From Catellatospora sp. KI3 (GTDB lineage Bacteria; Actinomycetota; Actinomycetes; Mycobacteriales; Micromonosporaceae), in NCBI RefSeq assembly GCF_029948125.1, contig NZ_JASAMB010000017.1:124001-188000 (forward strand): 64,000 nt of DNA, written 5' to 3'. The position numbers and the translations under genes were made by a program. The first letter of the stretch is position 1. Each line of letters opens with the position of its first letter. The notes below the pieces were generated by a model. That model was not told the DNA's origin. It ran no database searches and saw only the letters and a program-made list of their open reading frames with translations. This document shows, piece after piece, positions 8,703 to 17,502 of this stretch.

Positions 8703-9383
8703 GTGACTGAGAAAGGTCTGGTCCTCGTCGTCGAGGACGAGCGGCCGATCGCCGACCTGATCCGGCTCTACCTGCAGCGCGACGGCTACGGCGTGCAGGT
8801 GGAGGAGGACGGCGCGGCGGGGCTGGCGGCGGCGCGTCGGCTGCGGCCGGTCGCGTGCGTGCTCGACATCGCGCTGCCCGGTCTGGACGGCACCGAGATC
8901 TGCCGCAGGCTGCGGGCCGAGGACAGCTGGGTCCCGATCATCTTCCTCACCGCCCGCGACGACGAGGTCGACCGCATCGTCGGCCTGGAGTTGGGCGCCG
9001 ACGACTACCTGACCAAGCCGTTCAGCCCGCGCGAGCTGGTGGCCCGGCTCAAGGCGGTGCTGCGCCGCTCCGGCGGCGGGCCCGAGCCCGACCGCAGCCG
9101 TACCGTCGGGGCGGTGCGGCTCGACCCGGCCCGGCGCGAGGTGACCGTCGACGGCCGGTCGGTCCACCTGACCAGCACCGAGTTCGACCTGCTGGCCCAT
9201 CTGATGAGCCGGCCGGGGCGGGTCTACACCCGCGACGAGCTGCTCAGCACCGTGTGGGGGTACGCCGCGCACGGCGGCACCCGCACCGTCGACGTGCACG
9301 TCGCGCAGGTCCGCGCCAAGCTGGGCGAGTCCGCGGGCATCCTGCGTACGGTCCGGGGCGTGGGGTACACCGCCGATGCCTGA
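8703..9383 (+). CDS. OmpR/PhoB-type response regulator
   Basis: 226 residues from GTG 8703. The receiver domain (about 5-120) has the acidic pair Glu11-Asp12, the phospho-acceptor Asp55 (CVLDIALPGLDG), the switch Thr in IIFLTARDDEVDR and the Lys in DYLTKPFSPREL. The C-terminal winged-helix domain (about 135-225) has HLTSTEFDLLAHLMSRPG and ends with the VDVHVAQVRAKLGE and TVRGVGYTAD segments of the OmpR family. It binds DNA after phosphorylation by the kinase encoded next; the two genes overlap by 8 bases. The target genes and the stimulus cannot be read from the sequence. Confidence 0.95.
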   Translation: MTEKGLVLVVEDERPIADLIRLYLQRDGYGVQVEEDGAAGLAAARRLRPVACVLDIALPGLDGTEICRRLRAEDSWVPIIFLTARDDEVDRIVGLELGADDYLTKPFSPRELVARLKAVLRRSGGGPEPDRSRTVGAVRLDPARREVTVDGRSVHLTSTEFDLLAHLMSRPGRVYTRDELLSTVWGYAAHGGTRTVDVHVAQVRAKLGESAGILRTVRGVGYTADA

Positions 9384-10794
9384 CCGCCGCGCCGACCTGA
9401 CCGTGCCGATCCGGGTGCTGGCCGCCCCGCCGAAGCCGGTCCAGAGCACCACCACGCTGACCACCCGCGCGGTCGCCGCCGGGCTGCTCGTCGCCCTGAT
9501 CTCCGTCCTGGTCACGGCCCTGGTGGCCGTGCCGCTGGCCGCCAAGGCCGCCGAGCGGGCCGCGCGGGAGGGCCTGGCGGCCCAGACCGACGTGGTGGCG
9601 CTGATCCTGAAGAACCGCCGTACCGCCGCGTCCGACGAGAAGCTGATGCAGCAGCTGCGCAAGCTCGACGGCGACACGACCGGCTTCCTGATCACCGGCG
9701 GGCGACCCGATCGCGACGGCCTGCCCGACCGGGTGGTGCGGCAGATCGCCGCGGGGCAGCCGGTGAGCGAGCGGCTGGCGCTGGTCGACGGCGGCCTGGC
9801 GGTGATCGAGGGCCGGCCGCTGGGCGGCGGGGACGGCGTCGTGCTGGCCCGCCCGGCCGGGACTGGCCTGGCCCGGCAGGTGCTGCGCAACCTGTGGCTG
9901 CCGCTGCTGGCGGGCCTCGGGGCGGGCGTGCTCGCGGGCGTACTGCTGGGGCGGCGGCTGGCCCGCCCGATCCGCAACGCGGCCACCGCCGCGGCCCGGC
10001 TCAGCGCCGGCGACCGCGCCGTCCGGCTCCAGACCGAACCGCCGCTGGAGGTGGAGCACCTCGCGCAGTCGATCAACGAGCTGGCCGAGGCGCTGGCCAC
10101 CAGCGAGGGCCGCCAGCGCGAGTTCCTGCTCTCCATCTCGCACGAACTGCGCACCCCGCTGACCACCATCCGCGGGTACGCCGAGGCGCTGGCCGACGGT
10201 GTCGTCGACGCCACGGCCGCGCCGGGCATCGGGCAGACCATGCTCGCCGAGGCCGAACGGCTGGACCGGCTCGTCGCCGACCTGCTGTCGCTGGCCCGCC
10301 TCGACGCCGCCGACTTCCCCATCGAGCCGACCGACGTGGAGCTGGGGTCGCTGGTCCGCTCGGCCGAGCGCGCGTTCGCCCCCCGGGTGGCCGCCGCGGG
10401 CGTGCTGCTGGACGCCGATGTGCCGCCGCACGAGGTGTGGACGCGCACCGATCCGGTCCGGCTGCGCCAGATCATCGACGGCCTGGTCGAGAACGCGCTG
10501 CGGGTGGTACCCCAGGATCGCCCGATCGTGCTCGCGGTGCGCGAGGAGGCCGGGCACGCGGCGGTCGAGGTCCGCGACGGGGGTCCAGGGCTCAGCGACG
10601 ACGACCTGGCGGTGGCGTTCCAGCGCGGTGCGCTCTTCCAGCGCTACCAGGGGGTACGGCAGACCGGCACCGGCCTGGGCCTGGCGCTGGTGGCCGGGCT
10701 CGCCCGGCGGCTGGGCGGCACGGTCGAGGCGGGGCACGCCGCCGAGGGCGGGGCCAGGTTCACGGTCCGACTTCCCCGCAGCGTGGTTCGGTAG
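9376..10794 (+). CDS. Sensor histidine kinase (HAMP, HisKA, HATPase)
   Basis: 472 residues from ATG 9376, inside the end of the regulator gene. Two membrane helices (about 35-57 and 172-195) enclose an extracytoplasmic sensor region of about 115 residues without recognisable motif. A HAMP linker (RRLARPIRNAATAAARLSAG) follows, then HisKA with phospho-acceptor His256 in SISHELRTPLTTIRGY, the N box (LVENALRVVP), the G1 box (VRDGGPGLSDDD) and a G2 box (GTGLGLALVAGLARRLGG). The N box has Glu-Asn but lacks the second Asn seen in many kinases. It signals to the OmpR-type regulator upstream in the same operon. Confidence 0.95.
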   Translation: MPDRRADLTVPIRVLAAPPKPVQSTTTLTTRAVAAGLLVALISVLVTALVAVPLAAKAAERAAREGLAAQTDVVALILKNRRTAASDEKLMQQLRKLDGDTTGFLITGGRPDRDGLPDRVVRQIAAGQPVSERLALVDGGLAVIEGRPLGGGDGVVLARPAGTGLARQVLRNLWLPLLAGLGAGVLAGVLLGRRLARPIRNAATAAARLSAGDRAVRLQTEPPLEVEHLAQSINELAEALATSEGRQREFLLSISHELRTPLTTIRGYAEALADGVVDATAAPGIGQTMLAEAERLDRLVADLLSLARLDAADFPIEPTDVELGSLVRSAERAFAPRVAAAGVLLDADVPPHEVWTRTDPVRLRQIIDGLVENALRVVPQDRPIVLAVREEAGHAAVEVRDGGPGLSDDDLAVAFQRGALFQRYQGVRQTGTGLGLALVAGLARRLGGTVEAGHAAEGGARFTVRLPRSVVR

Positions 10795-10891
10795 GCGTAT
10801 CGAACCACGCTGACCTCGCCCGATGTGCGTCGCCGCAGCCGAAAGGCTAGACTCGGCGCGTTCCAGCCACAGTACGCAGCGGAGAGCCCTC

Positions 10892-11590
10892 GTGAAGCTA
10901 TCCATCCTCATGCCGGTCTACAACGAAGAGGCCCGGCTTGGTGAGGCGCTCAAGCAGGCGCTGGCGGTCGACTACCCGTGCGAGACGGAGCTGGTCGTCG
11001 TCAACGACGGCAGCAAGGACGCCACCGCCGAGATCCTCGACGGCTGGGACGACTCGCGGCTGCGTGCGATCCACCACGCGAAGAACGCGGGCAAGGGCGC
11101 CGCGATCCGCACCGCGGTCGAGTCGGCGACGGGTGACTACATGGTCATCCTCGACGCCGACCTGGAGTACGACCCCAAGGACATCCCGAAGCTGCTCGGC
11201 CCGGTCCTCGACGGCCGCGCCAAGGTGGTCTACGGCAACCGCACCTTCGGCGGCCACGCCGCGTTCTCGTTCTGGTACGTGATGGGCAACAAGGGTGTGA
11301 CCCTGTTCGCCAACGTGCTGTTCAACTCGTACATCGGCGACCTGGAGACCTGCTTCAAGCTCATGCCGCTGGAGCTGTACCGGTCGCTGAACATCAAGTC
11401 CAAGGGCTTCGGCATGGAGGCCGAGGCCACGGGCAAGCTGCTCCGCCGCAAGATCCGGCCGTACGAGGTGCCGATCAGCTACAACGCGCGGACCCGCGAA
11501 GAGGGCAAGAAGATCACCGCGATGGACGGCGTCGAGGCGCTGCTCATCCTCATGCGTGAGCGCATCCGCCCCATCCCGAAGCAGCGCTGA
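10892..11590 (+). CDS. Family 2 glycosyltransferase, polyprenol-phosphate-mannose-synthase-like
   Basis: 232 residues from GTG 10892, with GGAGAG at 10881-10886. The GT-A core shows SILMPVYNEEARLGEAL, VVVNDGSKDATAEIL, HHAKNAGKGAAIRTAVESA, the metal-binding D-x-D as ILDADLEYDPKDI, and YGNRTFGG. The length fits soluble dolichyl/polyprenyl-phosphate sugar synthases that lack C-terminal membrane helices. Such enzymes transfer mannose or glucose from a nucleotide sugar to polyprenyl phosphate at the membrane. The gene is separated from the kinase gene by about 95 bases and converges on the next gene with only 2 bases between stops. Sugar and acceptor are not determined. Confidence 0.88.
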   Translation: MKLSILMPVYNEEARLGEALKQALAVDYPCETELVVVNDGSKDATAEILDGWDDSRLRAIHHAKNAGKGAAIRTAVESATGDYMVILDADLEYDPKDIPKLLGPVLDGRAKVVYGNRTFGGHAAFSFWYVMGNKGVTLFANVLFNSYIGDLETCFKLMPLELYRSLNIKSKGFGMEAEATGKLLRRKIRPYEVPISYNARTREEGKKITAMDGVEALLILMRERIRPIPKQR

Positions 11591-11592
11591 CC

Positions 11593-12528
11593 TCAACCGA
11601 CCTTCAGCAGCACCTTTCCGACGTGCTCGCTGGCCGCCACGAGCCGGTGTGCCGTGGCGGCCTCGGCCAGCGGCAGCACCCGGTCGACCACCGGCCGGAT
11701 CGCACCCGACTCGAGCAGCGGCCACACGTCCCGGCGTACGCCCGCGACGATCTCGGCCTTCTCCGCCGCCGGACGTGACCGCAGCGCCGTCGCGGCCACC
11801 GTGGCCCGCTTGGCCAGCAGCGCACCCAGGTCCAGCTCCGCGCGGGTGCCGCCCTGCAGTCCGATCACGACCAGCCGACCGCCCCGGGCCAGCGCCTGCA
11901 CGTTGCGGCCCAGGTACGACGCGCCCATGATGTCCAGCACCACGTCGGCGTCCACCCCGGTGAAGTCGTCCGTCGTGTAGTCGAGGCACTCGTCGGCGCC
12001 CAGCTCCCGCAGCCGGTCGTGCTTCGCCGCGCGGGCCGTGGCCACCACCCTGGCCCCCAGCGCCTTGGCGTACTGCACCGCGAACGTGCCCACCCCGCTG
12101 CCGCCGCCGTGGATCAGCACCGTCTCGCCGGAGCGCAGGCCCGCGACCTGGGTCAGGTTCGACCAGACCGTGCACGCCACCTCCGGCAGCCCCGCCGCCG
12201 TCACCACGTCGACCCCGGCCGGGACCGGCAGCACCTGCGCCTCGGGGACGGCCACGAGCTCGGCGTACCCGCCGCCGCTGAGCAGGGCGCACACCTCCGC
12301 GTCCGGCTGCCACGATCCGGCGCCGCGCAGCACCGTGCCCGAGCACTCCAGGCCCGGCCAGGCGGGCGCGTCCTTGGGCGGCGGGTAGTAGCCTCCGACC
12401 TGCAGCAGGTCGGCCCGGTTGACGGCGGTGGCGGCCACCCGCACCAGCACCTCGTCCTCGCCCGGAGCCGGGTCCGGCACCTCGGCGGGGACCAGCTCGC
12501 CCTTGGCCGGATTCGTCATCGCACGCAC
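11593..12528 (-). CDS. NAD(P)H quinone oxidoreductase-like zinc-type alcohol dehydrogenase (PIG3 group)
   Basis: 311 residues from GTG 12528; GGAAG is spaced 8 bases upstream and the protein then starts VRAMTNPAKGELVPAEVP, which aligns with the usual MRA start of the family (ATG 12519 is the alternative). The GroES-like half has VRVAATAVNRADLLQVGGYYPPP and GLECSGTVL; the nucleotide-binding half has VLIHGGGSGVGTFAVQYAKALGARV. The catalytic and structural zinc cysteines of true alcohol dehydrogenases are missing, as in the zeta-crystallin/PIG3 branch, so NADPH-dependent reduction of quinones or enals is likely. Cytosolic, single gene. Confidence 0.9.
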   Translation of the reverse strand: MRAMTNPAKGELVPAEVPDPAPGEDEVLVRVAATAVNRADLLQVGGYYPPPKDAPAWPGLECSGTVLRGAGSWQPDAEVCALLSGGGYAELVAVPEAQVLPVPAGVDVVTAAGLPEVACTVWSNLTQVAGLRSGETVLIHGGGSGVGTFAVQYAKALGARVVATARAAKHDRLRELGADECLDYTTDDFTGVDADVVLDIMGASYLGRNVQALARGGRLVVIGLQGGTRAELDLGALLAKRATVAATALRSRPAAEKAEIVAGVRRDVWPLLESGAIRPVVDRVLPLAEAATAHRLVAASEHVGKVLLKVG

Positions 12529-12594
12529 CCGATCATCTTCCGCCCTCACCCGCCCACCGCGCCGCCGCGTGGGACACGCGCCGCGGGTTGCCAG

Positions 12595-12652
12595 CAGTTT
12601 CGGGGAAAGTGCTGGAATCTTGGCCACGATTCGCGCAGTTTCCCCGAAACTG
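12595..12652. repeat. Palindromic intergenic repeat, copy 1 (partial arms)
   Basis: Left arm CAGTTTCGGGGAAAGTGCTG (12595-12614) and right arm CAGTTTCCCCGAAACTG (12636-12652) flank a spacer containing GAATCTTGGCCACGATTC. The outer TGCA ends of other copies are lost. It lies between the divergent oxidoreductase gene and tRNA-Ser(UGA). Confidence 0.8.
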
Positions 12653-12730
12653 TCGGCCGCCACACCTGGCGGGGTATCTGCGTGTACGTCAGGGTGCGGC
12701 TCTGGCACACTGGTCGCTGGCAATCTGCCA

Positions 12731-12817
12731 GGAGGGTTCGCCTAGTGGCCGATGGCGGCGGTCTTGAAAACCGCTAAGGCAGCGATGTCTTCGTGGGTTC
12801 GAATCCCACACCCTCCG
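12731..12817 (+). tRNA. tRNA-Ser (anticodon TGA)
   Basis: The acceptor stem GGAGGGT pairs with ACCCTCC (12810-12816). The anticodon TGA is at 12765-12767 in loop CTTGAAA; there is a long class II variable arm, and the T loop reads GGTTCGAATCC. CCA is not encoded. An intrinsic terminator follows 20 bases later. Confidence 0.95.
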
Positions 12818-12837
12818 CCGACAGGCAGTGACGATGC

Positions 12838-12876
12838 GGCAGGGCCTGCCCGAGCGGATCTCGGGCAGGCCCTGCC
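12838..12876 (+). terminator. Terminator after tRNA-Ser(TGA)
   Basis: GGCAGGGCCTGCCCGAG and CTCGGGCAGGCCCTGCC form a perfect 17-pair stem with a 5-base loop. No clear T run follows, which is common in this GC range. Confidence 0.75.
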
Positions 12877-13032
12877 TCGTCCAACGGCGAGACTCGCGTC
12901 GGGGGCGGGTGCGAGCATCGCCGGCTGCTTCTTCCAGCCGGTCCTGCTCGCCGGTCCCGGCTACGGCGACACGCCCGCCCAGGCGGTAGCACGCCTGGCA
13001 GCCGGAGGACTACCAGGCTACTGAGCGGTCCA

Positions 13033-14139
13033 TCAAGTAGTGCGGCGCCGCCGCAGCACCAGTACCGTGCCGACCGCCGCCGCCGCGAGCCCGGCGGCCG
13101 CCCAGACCGGCACCGGCACCCCGGCCGGGTCCTCCGGTTCGCTGAACGCGACGTCCGACGGGCTGGTGGCCGGAGTCCGCGCCTCGGACGGCGTCGACGC
13201 GTCGGCCGAGGCCGCGGGGTCCGACGGCTGCGCCGTGCCGACGGGCGCCGCGGGCGATGCTCCGCCGGTCGGGCTGGTGCTGCCGGTGGTGCCCGTGCCG
13301 GTGCCGCCGGTGGACCCGGTGCCGCCGGTCGAGGCGACGGGCAGCTTCAGGCTGCGGGAGTTGTTGCTCGGGTCGGGGTCGGTGCTGGTGCCGCTGATGC
13401 TCAGGCCGAGGTTGAGGCGGAGCTCGGTGGCCGCGCCGTGCAGGTTCAGGATCCAGGTCTTGAAGTCTCCGGCCGCCAGGGTGCGCTTGCAGGTCAGCGT
13501 CCCGCCGCTGCGGTCGCAGGCCCACTCGGTCGCGAGCACCTTGGTCGAGCCGAGACCGGTGAACGTGACGGTCGCGTTGGTGGCCTCCGGTCCGGCGTTG
13601 ACGAAGCTGACCCGGTAGTACGACCGGATGCCGCCGTCGTACTGCACGGACGGGTTCTCCACCCGGAACGCGGTCACCTGGAGATCGGCGACCAGCGGGT
13701 TGCCGCCGGGAGACACCCAGATGACCGCATTGGAGCGCCGCTCGACGCCGTCGATGGTCTGGTAGAGGTACAGCGAATGGACCTCTTCCTGGTTGCCGGT
13801 GAGGGAGGGGTAGCGGTAGTGCACCACCACCGCGGTATCCGCCTGGGTCGCGTCACCGCAGGTCCAGGTGTGGTCGGTCTCCGTCTCGGCGCAGTTGCGG
13901 GTGCCGCCGCCGGGCAGGTCCAGGTGGATGGAGCCGATCAGCCTGCCGAGCGTGTCCGGCACCACGATCGAGACGTCGGTGCCCGGCTGGCTCATGGGCA
14001 GCCGCTGGGTGGTGTCGATAGCGGGCGCCGGGTTGATCCGGAAGTCGGGGTACCTGTCGGCGGCCTGCGCGGGGGTCGTGGCGAGCGCGGTGGTGAGCAG
14101 CGCGACCGCGAACAGGGCGGCGCTGGGTCTGCGTGGCAT
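13033..14139 (-). CDS. Secreted surface protein with C-terminal membrane anchor (DUF11-like)
   Basis: 368 residues from ATG 14139, with GAGG just upstream. A Sec signal (MPRRPSAALFAVALLTTALA, then TTPAQAA) is followed by two beta-rich modules. The second, about residues 150-270, has YYRVSFVNAGPEATNATVTF and the pair TCKRTLAAGDFKTWIL, a DUF11/CARDB-like pattern shared with the protein at 43690-44691. A low-complexity linker of Gly/Thr/Ser then Pro/Ser/Asp (about 275-335) leads to a membrane helix VPVWAAAGLAAAAVGTVLVL and the basic tail RRRRTT. This makes a wall-spanning, membrane-anchored surface protein. Four such proteins with the same build occur in the window. No enzyme motif is visible. 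Confidence 0.8.
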   Translation of the reverse strand: MPRRPSAALFAVALLTTALATTPAQAADRYPDFRINPAPAIDTTQRLPMSQPGTDVSIVVPDTLGRLIGSIHLDLPGGGTRNCAETETDHTWTCGDATQADTAVVVHYRYPSLTGNQEEVHSLYLYQTIDGVERRSNAVIWVSPGGNPLVADLQVTAFRVENPSVQYDGGIRSYYRVSFVNAGPEATNATVTFTGLGSTKVLATEWACDRSGGTLTCKRTLAAGDFKTWILNLHGAATELRLNLGLSISGTSTDPDPSNNSRSLKLPVASTGGTGSTGGTGTGTTGSTSPTGGASPAAPVGTAQPSDPAASADASTPSEARTPATSPSDVAFSEPEDPAGVPVPVWAAAGLAAAAVGTVLVLRRRRTT

Positions 14140-14227
14140 GGAGGTCCTCGGCGGCAGTTGGATCTTCAGCGATCCAGGCTCGCACGGTGGTGATGCTGTG
14201 CGTATCGGCCGATCCGCTCGCGCTCGG

Positions 14228-15022
14228 TCAGCGCAGGCAGCAGCCGCCGCAGACCTTGGGCTGCGGCAGGGTGAACGCGAGGCAGCAGGTGCGCCGCTGC
14301 ACGGCGGGCTCGCCGGTGGGGCTGGGGACGAGGTCGACCAGGTCGTCGAGGCCGAGCGCGCTGAGGACCGTACCGGCTGCTTCGGTGGTGGAGCCGGGCA
14401 CGTCCGGTCCGCCGCGGACCAGCGCGTACGCGATGCCGGAGGCGACCGAGCCGAGCAGGGTGCGCCGCCCGACCTTCACGTGTTCGCGGATGCGCTCGGA
14501 CACCGGGTCGAGGTGGTGGTCGAGCAGGCTGGTGCGCAGCGTCTTGAGCAGCAGCGACTCGTCACCGACGACGGTCACGCCCGGGTGCGGCGCGTGTGCC
14601 AGCGGGTCGTCGGGCAGCACGGCCAGCTGCACGCCGCGCAGGCCGACCTGCACCAGGGCCTCGCCTGGCTCGCCGCTGAAGCGCACCAGCACGTTGTCGG
14701 CGGAGACCAGCGGCACGCGCCGGGCCACGGCCCAGCTGAGCACGGCGGGCATGGCGACCCAGTAGCTGTAGGACTTCCACGAAAGAGTGGCAGCGGCGTG
14801 CGGTGCGGCGCCCCAGCGGCGGTGCGCGGTGGCGAACAGCGCGGGCAGGCCGGCTCCGCCGGTGAGCGCGCTGGCAGGCGTCCAACCAGGCATGCCGCCG
14901 ACGGTGAGCGGATCGGGCAGTCCGTGGACCGCTTCGTCACCGAGACGGTTGCGGATGGCGCGGAGCGTGACGGTCAGTGGCCGTAGGGCGTCGGTAAGGT
15001 CATACGGCGTGAGCGTGCGCAC
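14228..15022 (-). CDS. FhuF-like ferric-siderophore reductase, (2Fe-2S)-binding
   Basis: 264 residues from GTG 15022, which has GAGGAAC 5 bases upstream; a GTG at 15049 would add nine residues but has no ribosome-binding site. The C-terminal RRTCCLAFTLPQPKVCGGCC contains the Cys-Cys-x10-Cys-x2-Cys pattern that holds the 2Fe-2S cluster in FhuF reductases. The upstream part (VPLVSADNVLVRFS, LLDHHLDPVSERIREHVKVG, LGSVASGIAYAL) matches the FhuF/IucA-IucC C-terminal-like fold. It would reduce ferric siderophore in the cytoplasm to release iron. An iron-regulator box stands 40-70 bases upstream of the start, so iron repression is likely. No siderophore transporter is adjacent. Confidence 0.85.
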   Translation of the reverse strand: MRTLTPYDLTDALRPLTVTLRAIRNRLGDEAVHGLPDPLTVGGMPGWTPASALTGGAGLPALFATAHRRWGAAPHAAATLSWKSYSYWVAMPAVLSWAVARRVPLVSADNVLVRFSGEPGEALVQVGLRGVQLAVLPDDPLAHAPHPGVTVVGDESLLLKTLRTSLLDHHLDPVSERIREHVKVGRRTLLGSVASGIAYALVRGGPDVPGSTTEAAGTVLSALGLDDLVDLVPSPTGEPAVQRRTCCLAFTLPQPKVCGGCCLR

Positions 15023-15088
15023 CCGTTCCTCACCGGCCCCTTCCTGCACTTAGTCACGGTCACTGATAACCCGGCAACTGTACCCTGC

Positions 15089-15107
15089 TAAGGCTAGGCT
15101 AACCAGA
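15089..15107 (-). promoter_or_regulatory. IdeR/DmdR-type iron box upstream of the FhuF-like gene
   Basis: The 19-base site TAAGGCTAGGCTAACCAGA matches the known IdeR consensus (TTAGGTTAGGCTAACCTAA) at 15 positions, with an intact TAGGCTAACC core. It lies in the promoter region of the minus-strand gene. Confidence 0.7.
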
Positions 15108-15289
15108 CCCATGCCAGTTTACGTCATTTCATTTACGGTGTGTGACGTCTGGCATAGTTCGGTCGGCTGACAGGCCGACTGGCCGCTTGGCGAGCTGTCA
15201 AGGCTTTTGTCGCGTAATCAGCACTTCTCGTTAGTTGATCCTCAGGCCGCGAAGAATGAGGATTCACGACGGACCGAGGAGGGGGCGAG

Positions 15290-16291
15290 GTGTGGCATGA
15301 CCGAGCGCACCGTGGTCGGGTCATGAGCGTTTCGCCGGTGGAGCGTGCCGTGGAGGCCTTCGCGACCGAGCTGAGCCGGTGGCGCATCGACCGGGGCATG
15401 ACCAAGAAGCAGCTCGCCAGCCGAATGGGCTTCGATCCCTCGTACATCAGCCACATCGAGGGCCGAAGACACAGGCCCACCGAGGACTTCGCGCGCCGGG
15501 CCGAGGCGGTGCTCAACGCCGGCGGCGCGATCTGGCGCCGCTTCCAGGAGTACGAGGAGGCCCGGCAGGCCCGCGGCCCGTCCACGCTGCTCACCCGGGA
15601 GCCGACCGTCCCCACCCAGTGGCTGCCCCCGGGCACCGGCCTGGTGGTGGAGCTGGAGGAGGCGCAGCTCACCTACGACGAGGGCGCGTACCAGGTCGTC
15701 GTTCGCCGGGCCCTCTACAACGCGGGCAACGAGCCGGTCACCCGCTACCTGATCCGGGTGGCCGTCGACCGGTACCCGGGCCAGCCGCAGCGCTCCAACG
15801 CCCACCACCGCACCCACCCGCTCTCCCTCGACGAGCTGGGCCTGGTCGCCTTCTGCGGCGACCCGGGCGTGGCCGAGCCGATGGTGTGGCGGGCCAAGCA
15901 GGACCGGGACGCGTTCAAGGAGATCTGGCTGCTGTTCGAGAACGCCGACGGCCGCTTCCCGCTCTACCCGGGCGAGCGGACCACGGTGGAGTACCGCTAC
16001 CGCGTGGACGAGCTCAAGTGGGGCAGCTGGTTCGAGCGGGCGGTCCGGCTGCCCACCCGGCGGCTGGTGGTGCAGATGCGCTTCCCGACCGGGCTCGACC
16101 CGCAGGTGTGGGGGGTGGAGACGTCGATGGCCGCCGAGGAGGCGCCGTTGCGCACCCCGATCGTGCGGGAGCAGGAGGGGGACCGGGCGGTGTTCACCTG
16201 GCGCACCGAGGACCCGTCCCTGAACGCGCGTTTCCAGTTGCAGTGGCGCTTCCGGGCGGTCGCCTCGGCGCCACCGGCCCTGGTGCCCTGA
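15290..16291 (+). CDS. XRE-family helix-turn-helix protein with C-terminal beta-rich domain
   Basis: 333 residues from GTG 15290, which has GAGGAGGGGG directly upstream; ATG 15323 is in frame but lacks such a site. Residues about 17-85 are a Cro/C1-type HTH (FATELSRWRIDRGMTKKQLA, RMGFDPSYISHIEGRRHRPT). The remaining 230 residues are soluble and strand-rich (LEEAQLTYDEGAYQVVVRRA, ERTTVEYRYRVDELKWGSWF, WGVETSMAAEEAPLRTPIV), perhaps a ligand- or partner-binding part, and show no enzyme motif. Similar HTH proteins are numerous in actinomycetes and some pair with a small DUF397-type partner; none is adjacent here. Its targets are unknown. Confidence 0.85.
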   Translation: MWHDRAHRGRVMSVSPVERAVEAFATELSRWRIDRGMTKKQLASRMGFDPSYISHIEGRRHRPTEDFARRAEAVLNAGGAIWRRFQEYEEARQARGPSTLLTREPTVPTQWLPPGTGLVVELEEAQLTYDEGAYQVVVRRALYNAGNEPVTRYLIRVAVDRYPGQPQRSNAHHRTHPLSLDELGLVAFCGDPGVAEPMVWRAKQDRDAFKEIWLLFENADGRFPLYPGERTTVEYRYRVDELKWGSWFERAVRLPTRRLVVQMRFPTGLDPQVWGVETSMAAEEAPLRTPIVREQEGDRAVFTWRTEDPSLNARFQLQWRFRAVASAPPALVP

Positions 16292-16327
16292 GCCGGCACG
16301 GCGCCGCGGCCGCAGCGGCCGCGGCGC

Positions 16328-17440
16328 TCAGACGTCGCTGAACGCGTCGTACCGTACCCGGGTCTGCGGCACCTGCAGCTGCGTCAGCGTCCGCAGCGTG
16401 CCGCGGACCATGTTCGGCGAGCCGCAGACGAAGAAGTCGTGCTCCAGCCACGGCCCGAACCGCGACAGCGCGTCGGAGACGCTGCCCTCCTCGCCGCCCC
16501 AGCCGGGATCGTCGCTGCACACCGGCACCAGCGACAGCCACGGGTACGCCGCCGCGAGCTGCCGCAGCGACTCCAGGTCGTACAGGTCGTCGCGGTCGCG
16601 GGCGCCGAAGAAGACGTGCACCCAGCGGGTGCGGTTGAACGTGGTCAGCTCCTCCAGCAGCGCCTTGATCGGCGACAGGCCGGTGCCGCCCGCGACGAAG
16701 ACGATGTCGCGGGTGGACCGGCGGTCCAGCACCATCGTGCCCATCGGCGAGGCCAGCCGAAGGATGTCGCCGACCCTGGTACGGCGCACCAGCGCCCCCG
16801 ACACCCAGCCCGCGCCCAGCGCCCGCACGTGGAAGTCCATCGTCCCGTCGGTGCGCGGCGCGTTGGCCACCGAGTACGTCCGCCACACCCGGGGGTGGTG
16901 CTGCGGGCACTCCACCGACAGGTACTGCCCGGCGCGGTACTCCAGCTGCTGCAGCGGCCGCACCGAGAACACGGCGATGTCGCGGCTGCGCCGCTCGTGC
17001 GCCACCACCTCGGCGTGCCACCAGGCCGGGTTGCTGTCGGCGGCGGCCCCGGCCAGCATCTTGCGGGCGATCACGTCGTACGCGTCGCGCCAGGCCTGCT
17101 CGTACTCGTAGGTCCACCCGTCGCGGGCGAAGGTGCGCAGCGACTCCAGCAGGGCGGCGCCGATCACCTCGTACTGCTCCGCCTGCACCTGGAACTTGCG
17201 GTGGTCGCGGCCCAGCGAGCGCAGGTACTCGTCGAAGCGGTCCGGGTCGTCGACGGTCTGCACCGCGCTCACGATGGCGCCGAGCAGCCGCGCCCGCTGC
17301 ACGTCCATCGTCACCGGGAACATCTCCCGGATGTTCGGGTGATTGAGGAAGATCCGAGCGTAGAAGTAGCCGGCCAGTTTGTCCTGCTGCTCCTCGACGA
17401 GAGTCCAGCTCTCTTTCAACAGCCGCTGAAGGTCGCTCAC
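16328..17440 (-). CDS. Flavohaemoglobin-type globin with FAD/NAD oxidoreductase domain
   Basis: 370 residues from GTG 17440. Residues about 1-135 are a globin: Tyr in LAGYFYARIFLNHPNIREMF (helix B/C), and the proximal His in LGRDHRKFQVQAEQYEVIG. An FAD-binding barrel follows, with RVWRTYSVANAPRTDG (R-x-Y-S motif), then the NAD domain with IVFVAGGTGLSPIKALLEEL and a terminal FFVCGSPNMVRGTL. This is the architecture of nitric-oxide dioxygenase (Hmp), which converts NO and oxygen to nitrate with NAD(P)H. It is slightly shorter than enterobacterial Hmp (about 396). It converges with the HTH gene and is divergent from the CPBP gene; no NsrR-type site was recognised. Confidence 0.92.
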   Translation of the reverse strand: MSDLQRLLKESWTLVEEQQDKLAGYFYARIFLNHPNIREMFPVTMDVQRARLLGAIVSAVQTVDDPDRFDEYLRSLGRDHRKFQVQAEQYEVIGAALLESLRTFARDGWTYEYEQAWRDAYDVIARKMLAGAAADSNPAWWHAEVVAHERRSRDIAVFSVRPLQQLEYRAGQYLSVECPQHHPRVWRTYSVANAPRTDGTMDFHVRALGAGWVSGALVRRTRVGDILRLASPMGTMVLDRRSTRDIVFVAGGTGLSPIKALLEELTTFNRTRWVHVFFGARDRDDLYDLESLRQLAAAYPWLSLVPVCSDDPGWGGEEGSVSDALSRFGPWLEHDFFVCGSPNMVRGTLRTLTQLQVPQTRVRYDAFSDV

Positions 17441-17502
17441 GTTCGAACGATGTCAACTCGGCGCGTTCGGCCATCGCACAGACTGTGCGACCCTGTTGTG
17501 TC

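Noticed and set aside
12838-12876. Hairpin considered as another member of the palindromic repeat family
   Set aside because: No arm or spacer similarity; position directly after a tRNA makes a terminator the simpler reading.
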